Source: an uncultured bacterium (lineage in GTDB: Bacteria > Verrucomicrobiota > Lentisphaeria > Victivallales > UBA1829). Taken from it: 5,557 nucleotides of DNA. The notes below the pieces were generated by a model. The model saw nothing but the letters and a program-made list of their open reading frames with translations. It was not told the origin of the DNA and did no database searches. Made by a program: the position numbers and the translations under genes. Shown here in pieces: positions 1 to 5,557 of this stretch. The DNA lies in NCBI GenBank assembly GCA_900549045.1, contig URNE01000184.1, forward strand, positions 1 to 5,557. The letters run 5' to 3'. Positions within the stretch are counted from its first letter, which is position 1. Each line of letters begins with the position of its first letter.

Positions 1-37
1 ATCTGTTGAAAATGAATATTAAAATATGTTTTTTGGT

Positions 38-49
38 GATTGCGCAAAC
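38..49. promoter_or_regulatory. Candidate operator palindrome overlapping the -35 region
   Basis: GATTGCGCAAAC contains the perfect palindrome TTGCGCAA (40-47); the outer G/C pair also matches, giving 10 of 12 symmetric positions. A central CG flanked by TTG/CAA is the style of LacI/GalR-family operators, which commonly control sugar genes. It overlaps the proposed -35 element, where a bound repressor would block transcription. No regulator gene is in the window, and an 8-base palindrome can occur by chance. Confidence 0.25.
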
Positions 50-68
50 CGTCCCGGCGTACTATAGT
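40..68 (+). promoter_or_regulatory. Putative sigma70-type promoter of lacZ
   Basis: A -10 like hexamer TATAGT (63-68, five of six bases matching TATAAT) lies 17 bases after TTGCGC (40-45, three of six matching TTGACA). Transcription would start near 75, giving a leader of about 23 bases that contains the ribosome binding site. An AT-rich stretch (about 8-34) just upstream could act as an UP element. Spacing and position are good but the -35 match is weak, so activator dependence or a different promoter is possible. Confidence 0.45.
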
Positions 69-86
69 AGGCGTATTGCAAACGAC

Positions 87-91
87 AGGAG
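87..91 (+). promoter_or_regulatory. Ribosome binding site of lacZ
   Basis: AGGAG sits six bases before the ATG at 98. It decides the start, because the only upstream in-frame codons run back to a TAG at 68-70 without another start codon. Confidence 0.85.
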
Positions 92-97
92 TTCTTT

Positions 98-3000
98 ATG
101 CAGGATTTCAGCAAACTTCTCCGGCAGTCGCCGGAAACGGTCGGCGCGGGACGCCTTGCTCCGCGGGCATTTTTCCATACTTATGCAACCGAAGCGGATG
201 CGCTTGCGGGCGGCGAAAACCCGTACACCATGACGCTGAACGGCGAATGGCGTTTCAAATGGTTTGAAAATCCCGATCTGGTGACGGATGAGTTCCGGCC
301 GGAAACCGATGATTCGCAGTGGGATCGCATCGCCGTTCCCGGCTGCTGGGACATGCGGGGATACGGATATCCGCATTACACCAACATCAACATGCCGTTC
401 CCGGATTATCCGCCGTCCGTTCCGCTCGACCGCAACCCCGCCGCGGTCTACCGCCGCACCTTCACGCTTCCCGAATCATGGCGCGGCCGCCGCACGATTC
501 TGCGCTTCGACGGCGTGGAAAACCTGTTTTACGCATTTGTCAACGGCGCGCTTGCCGGATTCAGCAAGGATTCGCGCGGAGCTTCCGAGTTCGACATTAC
601 GGAAAAGCTCGTTGAAGGCGAAAACAAAATCTCCGTCTTCGTCACCCAGTACAGCGATGCCGCGTATGTGGAAGACCAGGACCAGTGGTGGCACGCGGGA
701 ATCGTCCGCAATGTCACGCTTCTTTCGCGTCCCGAGAACCGGATTGAGGATATCTGCGTCACCTCCACGCTCGACGGTTCGCTGAAGAACGGTCTGCTGA
801 AACTCGAACTGATCGCCCGTCTCAAACCGCTGAAAGGCGCGTTTTCCGAGGGCAACAACGGCATGGTCGAGTATTGTGTAAACCGTCCGCAGGAGGGCTG
901 GTTCTTCGATCTGCGTCTGCTCGACGCCGCGGGCGGTGAAGTCTGGAAGACAACCACCGACGTCGGACACAAGCTCAGCGAGGGCGTTTACTTCAACGCC
1001 AAAGACCCCGCGCGTCTGTTCGGCCGTCTTGAGGTTGAGCTTCCCGCAATTCATGCGTGGAACGCGGAAGATCCGTACCGCTACACGCTGACCGTGACCC
1101 TGCGGAATCAGGAGCGCGGGGTGATGGAAGCCGCCGCACTCGAAATCGGATTCCGCAGCGTGGAGGTCCGCCGCCGCGAACTGCTGATCAACGGCAAGCC
1201 GGTTCTGATCCAGGGGGTGAACCGCCACGAGCACGATCCGCGCACGGGACGCTCCCTCACGGTCGAAGCGATGCGCCGTGACCTGATTCTCATGAAGCAG
1301 TTCAACATCAACGCCATCCGCACGAGCCACTATCCCGATGCTCCGGAATTCTACGACCTCTGCGACGAGCTCGGTTTCTACGTTTTCGATGAAGCGAACA
1401 TTGAAAACCACGCCTTCTTCTACGACATGTGCTCCAACCCGAGCTGGGGCGAATCCTACCTCGACCGCATCATCCACCTGGTGACGCGCGACCGCAACCA
1501 CCCGTCGGTCATCGTCTGGTCGCTCGGCAACGAATCCGGCTACGGCGCCAATCACGCCGCACTCGCCGGCTGGATTCGTGAAGCCGATCCGTCCCGTCCG
1601 CTCCACTGCGAACGCGCGATCTATTCTCCCGACCGCGGCAACTGGGCGCCGAACCTGAACCGCGGCATTACGGACATCATCGCCCCGATGTATCCGCAGA
1701 TCGATTCCATCGTCAACTGGGCGCGCACGCAGACGGAGGACGACCGTCCGCTGATCTGCTGCGAGTATTCGCACGCCATGGGCAACAGCAACGGCTGCCT
1801 GAAAGAATATTTCGACGCCTTCCGTCACTGGCACGGTCTTCAGGGCGGGTTCGTCTGGGAATGGTGCGACCATGGAATTTACAAACGCGGCGCCGACGGC
1901 AAGGAGTTCTTCGCTTACGGCGGCGACTTCGGAGATCAGCCGAACGACTTCAATTTCGTCTGCGACGGCCTTGTTTCTCCCGACCGCATTCCGCATCCCG
2001 GTCTCTACGAGTTCAAAAAACTTGCCGCTCCCGCTGAATTCTCCGCGGTTGATCTCAACTGCGGACGCATTCAGATCCGCAACCGCCGCTGGTTCACTTC
2101 GCTGGACGACTGCGAGCTTGTCTGGACTCTCACGGTCAACGGGCGTGCGGCGCAGACCGGAACGCTGCCGCTGCCGCATCTGGATTCCGATTTCGCATTT
2201 CCGGATTTCACCGCGTATGCGGCGCATGATCTGTTCACGATCAGCAGAGCAAACTCTGCGGTCATGACGATTCCGTACAGCCGTCCGTCGGATCTGCGCA
2301 TCGGAGACGAGTGCCGTCTTCTCGTTTCGCTCCGTCTGAAAGCCGCGAATGCGTGGGCGCCGGCCGGACACGAACTCGGCTGGGAGGAGTTCGTGGTTCC
2401 GTACCAGAGCCGTCTGCTTCCCGTGCCGGAGGCGGTGCGTCCCGGCACGCTTGAGGTCGCGGAGAACGGCGTTCTGTCTCTCTCCGACGGTTCGGTCCGC
2501 ATTGAAACGGAAGCCGGGCTGAACACCTGGCGCGCCACGACGGACAATGACTGCCACCGTCATCGTTTCGGCAAGATGAACTTCGGCGACAGAGTCGGGA
2601 ACATCTGGCTTTCCGAAGGTCTTTTCGACCTCGGGCGCACGGACTGCAAAGTCCGCCGCGATGCGGAGAAAACGGTCGTGATTTCCCGGTATGGCGAGCT
2701 GGCTGTCCACTCTCTGTCGATCATTCCGGAAACGGATGGTTCGTTCCGCTTCGAGAATGAGATTGAATATGCGCAGAGTCTGACGGAACTTCCGCGCATC
2801 GGAATCGTTTTTGAGCTTCCGCATTCGTTTACGGATGTCGAGTACTGGGGGCGCGGGCCGCAGGAGAACTACCGTGACCGCTGTGCCGGATATCCGGTCG
2901 GCCGTTACCGCACGACGGTTGACGCGATGGAAGAAACCTACATCATGCCGCAGGAATCGGGCAACCGCACGGATGTCCGCGAGCTGATTGTATCGGACGG

Positions 3001-3244
3001 CGGGCATCGTCTGGCGATAGTTCCGGAATCTGTCATGGAATTTTCGATTTCGCGTTACAGCGCGCGAGCAAAACAGGCGGCGATGCACCGTCACGAACTG
3101 AAAGAGAGCGGCAGGATTTATCTGAATCTTGATCTTCTCCAGCGCGGCGTCGGCACCGAGAGCTGCGGTCCCGATACGCTTCCGAAGTACCGAATTCCCG
3201 GCGGCGTCTATCGCTTCACCTTCCGTCTTTTCTGGAAGGCGTGA
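98..3244 (+). CDS. lacZ: Beta-galactosidase, glycoside hydrolase family 2 (LacZ type), complete
   Basis: Retaining hydrolase that removes terminal beta-D-galactose, for example from lactose. It has 1048 residues against 1024 in E. coli LacZ, with the same five domains: jelly-roll sugar-binding (about 42-210), Ig-like (212-352), TIM barrel (354-645), second Ig-like (655-765) and beta-galactosidase small domain (785-1045). Visible residues: acid/base E479 in SLGNESGYG, nucleophile E556 in CCEYSHAMGN, metal-site E436 and H438 in DEANIENHAF, substrate-site N96 in HYTNI and D195 in EDQDQWW, plus RHEHDP (376-381), GGFVWEW (583-589) and YWGRGPQENY (916-925). No signal peptide, so probably cytoplasmic. 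The start is fixed by AGGAG six bases upstream and an in-frame TAG at 68-70 with no other start between. Relative to E. coli, W999 is replaced by C1023 (ESCGP) and about 20 residues are inserted near 243-266. The family is certain; the natural galactoside is not shown. Confidence 0.96.
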   Translation: MQDFSKLLRQSPETVGAGRLAPRAFFHTYATEADALAGGENPYTMTLNGEWRFKWFENPDLVTDEFRPETDDSQWDRIAVPGCWDMRGYGYPHYTNINMPFPDYPPSVPLDRNPAAVYRRTFTLPESWRGRRTILRFDGVENLFYAFVNGALAGFSKDSRGASEFDITEKLVEGENKISVFVTQYSDAAYVEDQDQWWHAGIVRNVTLLSRPENRIEDICVTSTLDGSLKNGLLKLELIARLKPLKGAFSEGNNGMVEYCVNRPQEGWFFDLRLLDAAGGEVWKTTTDVGHKLSEGVYFNAKDPARLFGRLEVELPAIHAWNAEDPYRYTLTVTLRNQERGVMEAAALEIGFRSVEVRRRELLINGKPVLIQGVNRHEHDPRTGRSLTVEAMRRDLILMKQFNINAIRTSHYPDAPEFYDLCDELGFYVFDEANIENHAFFYDMCSNPSWGESYLDRIIHLVTRDRNHPSVIVWSLGNESGYGANHAALAGWIREADPSRPLHCERAIYSPDRGNWAPNLNRGITDIIAPMYPQIDSIVNWARTQTEDDRPLICCEYSHAMGNSNGCLKEYFDAFRHWHGLQGGFVWEWCDHGIYKRGADGKEFFAYGGDFGDQPNDFNFVCDGLVSPDRIPHPGLYEFKKLAAPAEFSAVDLNCGRIQIRNRRWFTSLDDCELVWTLTVNGRAAQTGTLPLPHLDSDFAFPDFTAYAAHDLFTISRANSAVMTIPYSRPSDLRIGDECRLLVSLRLKAANAWAPAGHELGWEEFVVPYQSRLLPVPEAVRPGTLEVAENGVLSLSDGSVRIETEAGLNTWRATTDNDCHRHRFGKMNFGDRVGNIWLSEGLFDLGRTDCKVRRDAEKTVVISRYGELAVHSLSIIPETDGSFRFENEIEYAQSLTELPRIGIVFELPHSFTDVEYWGRGPQENYRDRCAGYPVGRYRTTVDAMEETYIMPQESGNRTDVRELIVSDGGHRLAIVPESVMEFSISRYSARAKQAAMHRHELKESGRIYLNLDLLQRGVGTESCGPDTLPKYRIPGGVYRFTFRLFWKA

Positions 3245-3254
3245 GATCGGTTTT

Positions 3255-3295
3255 TCATCCGGAGACTCCCTGAAATGAGTCTCCGGATGATTTTT
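3255..3295 (+). terminator. Rho-independent terminator of lacZ
   Basis: A perfect 14-bp inverted repeat (3255-3268 paired with 3277-3290, left arm TCATCCGGAGACTC) with an 8-base loop is followed directly by TTTTT (3291-3295). It starts 11 bases after the lacZ stop codon. Read on the opposite strand the same hairpin is followed by AAAAA, not a T-tract, so it is a good intrinsic terminator only for lacZ. For the convergent gene it would be at most a stabilising 3' hairpin. Confidence 0.9.
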
Positions 3296-3299
3296 AAAT

Positions 3300-5557
3300 T
3301 CACTCTTCCGTTATGACAAGCCGCTCCAGGAGGGCGGGGAAGCAGTTGTCGGCGAACCAGTCGTCCGGAACTGCGACCTGTTCGGAGGCAAGGGTGATCT
3401 CCACGCTTCCGTTCACAATCTTTTCCCGCGGGACGGAGAACTTCTGAAGTTTGTTCTCCTCGTCGCCGCGCGGACAGCTCCACGAGACCGTCGGGAGAAC
3501 GGCCGCATCGCCGGATTTGATCTGAATCCGGTAGCGGAAGGAACCGGGCGTCCAGCGCGGGACGGCATCCGCCAGATAAAAGTTCACGGTCGTTCCGGTG
3601 AGAGTGTCGAGTCCGTTTACCGAAATCCGGAGGGCGTGCGGGTGAATCCAGAAGGATTTGCCGTTGCCGACTGAAATTCCGCTGCCGCGCACGAGAACCG
3701 AAAGTTTTTCGTTTGCGGAGCGGACCACGCGGTCGTACGGCGTTGCGGAAACCAGTTCACCGAACGGATAATTTCCGAAACAGTCGATTTCATGGACAGT
3801 CGTTTCGTTTGACGGAATCTGCGCGGCGAAACGGGCGTCGTCTTTGGAGTGAATGCGCTGAAGTTCGGAGTCCGCATGATCCGCAAACGCGCGGAATTCC
3901 GAGGCGGCGAATTCGATGGCGGAAATCGCATCCGGAGCGGGGCGGACCTCTTCCGGAAGCAGCCCGTAGAAGCGGTAGTAGGAACGGCGCGGTCCGAATT
4001 CAAGAACAACCGTTTCGCCGCGCTGGAAATCTCCAAGCGGACGCTCCTGCGAGTCGATTTTGCATTTTTTCGGCGCGGTGAAACGGATGGTCAGCGGCGC
4101 GAGAAGCGGCGTGTCCGGGTAGAGGTAGCACTGGCGGTGCGGATGCGTTCCGATGGTCTGAACCTTCCAGAGGTTGTTTCCGACGCCGTTGAACTCAGCG
4201 GGGGAGGGAGTGGAGAGCTGCTCCAGCTGAACATGAACTTCGCCTGAGAATCCGACGGGAAGGACGATGACGCAGTGGGAGCGGCGGTCGTCCAGGATCG
4301 GCGGGTAGTAGGCTGAGACGCCCGGCTTGTCGATCCGGACCGGACGGGCGTCCCAGAAGGCGATCGGCGTTTTGCGCGGGAGCGGCGCGGCAACGGAGAT
4401 CCGCGCGTTTTTCCCGTTCAGCTCCACGCGGATGTTCGCGCGGTCTTCATCGGCGTGATTCGGGTTGTTGGTCGCCGCTTCGATGTAATCGTGATGAACC
4501 GACGGCAACGGGTCGAGATGAGAGAATACCGCTTTGTAATCGAACATCTCCATGCAGATCGAGGGGCCTGCGTTGACGGGTTTGTTCATGATGCGCGAAC
4601 CGACGAAGTAGTCGCGCTGGGTCATGACGATTTCCGGAGAAGCCGGACAGAATTTTTCGTAGTAGGCGGCGACGTCGCGTCCGTTTGCGAAGATGATCGG
4701 CAGTTTTTTTGCGAGATCGAGGATGAGCGCCATTCCGCGGCGGTTGTGCTTGGTCATCGACCGGACGCCGTAGGTGCGTCCGAGTTCAAATCCCGCGGAG
4801 AGAAAGAAGGGCTTGCGCTTGAATTCGGCGGCGCGGAGACAGTCGATCACAAAGTTGCGGAAGCGTTCCGGATATGCTCCGGATTCGACGGTGCGGTTCC
4901 AGCGCAGGAAGTGCGCGGGAACAAGCGCGTAGTCGTCGCCGTTGATTGCGGCGGTCGCGAACGGCATTTCAAGCACATTCGGCTCGCCCTCGGGGGCGCG
5001 GACTCCGGGACGGTGAATATCCTCTTCGCACGCATAGAACGGCTGGGAAGGCATCCCCTGCCGGTTGAGGAGCTGAAGAATGGAGAGACCGTTTTCCTTC
5101 ATCGCGCGGAAGAGCGCGGGCGTGGGATTGTCGGTCGCGAATCCGCGCAGCTGGGAGAGTCCTTTGGACTGGAACCATGCGTTGAGCTGCCGCAGCCGTT
5201 CGGCGATGCGCTCTTCCGGAAGAGATGTTTCGGCGCCTCCGAAGAAGGGGTAGACTGTGTCGCCGTAGTCCTGTTCGAATCCGCGGAAAGTGGAATCGTT
5301 GAGCTGGTCGGGTGCGACGCAGTAGTTGACGGGGACGCGTTTCGCATGGGCGACGCTGTCGAAGTTGTCCGCGGAGAACGCCGCGACGGAGAGCTGAAGA
5401 ATGACCGCATGATCCGGAGCGATTCCGAGATAGCGGATTCGTTTTTCCGAAGCTCCGGTATTCTCGTAAATCAAATAATGTCCCGGGTGCAGAGGTCCGA
5501 TGGCGTCGCCCTTCCGGGCGGAGATTACTTTGTTTCCCGTAGAGAGGTGCGGGTGTT
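3300..5557 (-). CDS. Large uncharacterised protein, 5'-partial; possible degenerate polysaccharide-deacetylase-like barrel plus beta-rich domains
   Basis: I do not recognise this protein. The frame ends at TGA (3302-3300) and stays open to the right edge, giving 751 complete codons; the true start is outside the window. A TTG at 5474-5472 could be taken as a start, but the 27 codons before it read as ordinary protein (e.g. GNKVISARKGD), so it is an internal Leu. Numbering from the edge: a beta-rich stretch (1-50); an alpha/beta region (about 47-304) whose strand/helix order recalls NodB-type deacetylases, with AVILQLSV (50-57), RVPVNYCVAP (73-82), GFATDNPTPALFRAMKENG (138-156) and PIIFANGRDVAAYYEKF (286-302); beta-rich segments (372-527); a charged helical linker (537-572); and a C-terminal beta-rich domain (582-747) that could bind carbohydrate. 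The TFDD and HxxxH metal motifs of deacetylases are not seen. Secretion cannot be judged without the N-terminus. Coding status is firm; function is inference. Confidence 0.85.
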   Translation of the reverse strand, partial: HPHLSTGNKVISARKGDAIGPLHPGHYLIYENTGASEKRIRYLGIAPDHAVILQLSVAAFSADNFDSVAHAKRVPVNYCVAPDQLNDSTFRGFEQDYGDTVYPFFGGAETSLPEERIAERLRQLNAWFQSKGLSQLRGFATDNPTPALFRAMKENGLSILQLLNRQGMPSQPFYACEEDIHRPGVRAPEGEPNVLEMPFATAAINGDDYALVPAHFLRWNRTVESGAYPERFRNFVIDCLRAAEFKRKPFFLSAGFELGRTYGVRSMTKHNRRGMALILDLAKKLPIIFANGRDVAAYYEKFCPASPEIVMTQRDYFVGSRIMNKPVNAGPSICMEMFDYKAVFSHLDPLPSVHHDYIEAATNNPNHADEDRANIRVELNGKNARISVAAPLPRKTPIAFWDARPVRIDKPGVSAYYPPILDDRRSHCVIVLPVGFSGEVHVQLEQLSTPSPAEFNGVGNNLWKVQTIGTHPHRQCYLYPDTPLLAPLTIRFTAPKKCKIDSQERPLGDFQRGETVVLEFGPRRSYYRFYGLLPEEVRPAPDAISAIEFAASEFRAFADHADSELQRIHSKDDARFAAQIPSNETTVHEIDCFGNYPFGELVSATPYDRVVRSANEKLSVLVRGSGISVGNGKSFWIHPHALRISVNGLDTLTGTTVNFYLADAVPRWTPGSFRYRIQIKSGDAAVLPTVSWSCPRGDEENKLQKFSVPREKIVNGSVEITLASEQVAVPDDWFADNCFPALLERLVITEE

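Noticed and set aside
16..27. AT-only inverted repeat ATATT-AA-AATAT upstream of the promoter
   Set aside because: Short and made only of A and T, so it is likely by chance; better explained as part of an AT-rich upstream element than as a specific site.
6..267. Two 75-codon + strand frames overlapping the lacZ start
   Set aside because: They run through the promoter and into lacZ in other frames, without a convincing ribosome binding site, and have no recognisable product.
476..3094. Antisense open frame of 872 codons opposite lacZ
   Set aside because: It lies wholly inside a confirmed GH2 gene. Its product is rich in Arg, Val and Ala with no recognisable domain. Long antisense frames are a common by-product of GC-rich codon use.
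3208..3483. Small - strand frame of 91 codons across the intergenic hairpin
   Set aside because: It overlaps both real genes and reads through the terminator hairpin; its composition is basic and low in structure, typical of a shadow frame.
3713..4247. + strand frames of 122 and 132 codons inside the - strand gene
   Set aside because: Arg-rich shadow frames on the opposite strand of a long continuous coding frame; no ribosome binding site or domain seen.

Overview
The window holds two large genes facing each other (convergent), separated by a 55-base gap that carries one strong hairpin. On the + strand (98-3244) is a complete, intact GH2 beta-galactosidase of the LacZ type, 1048 residues long. 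It has both catalytic glutamates, the metal-site residues and all five domains of the E. coli enzyme, and no export signal. On the - strand (3300 to the right edge) is a long gene whose 5' end lies outside the window. Its product is not one I recognise by name. It has a barrel-like N-terminal half resembling a degenerate polysaccharide deacetylase (NodB-like) fold, followed by beta-rich and helical segments.

Layout: 1-97 is non-coding DNA with an AT-rich stretch, a plausible sigma70-type promoter (40-68), a palindrome TTGCGCAA overlapping the -35 region, and a clear Shine-Dalgarno sequence. 98-3244 is lacZ. 3245-3299 holds a hairpin with a perfect 14-bp stem followed by a T-tract only in the lacZ direction. 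3300-5557 is the 5'-partial gene on the opposite strand. No tRNA, rRNA, CRISPR array, insertion sequence or phage element is visible.

Organism: a Gram-negative-like bacterium with moderately GC-rich codon use, AT-rich intergenic DNA and an AGGAG ribosome binding site. A glycan-degrading bacterium of the PVC group (for example Lentisphaerota/Victivallis-like, or Verrucomicrobiota) would fit, but this is a guess from style and gene content; no marker gene is present.

How the genes relate: both may act on carbohydrate. LacZ would hydrolyse beta-galactosides in the cytoplasm. The second gene may encode a carbohydrate-active or carbohydrate-binding protein, but it is transcribed from the other side and is not in an operon with lacZ. 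The most interesting object is this second protein: if the barrel assignment holds, the usual Asp-His-His metal triad of polysaccharide deacetylases is absent, which points to a different chemistry or a non-catalytic role.
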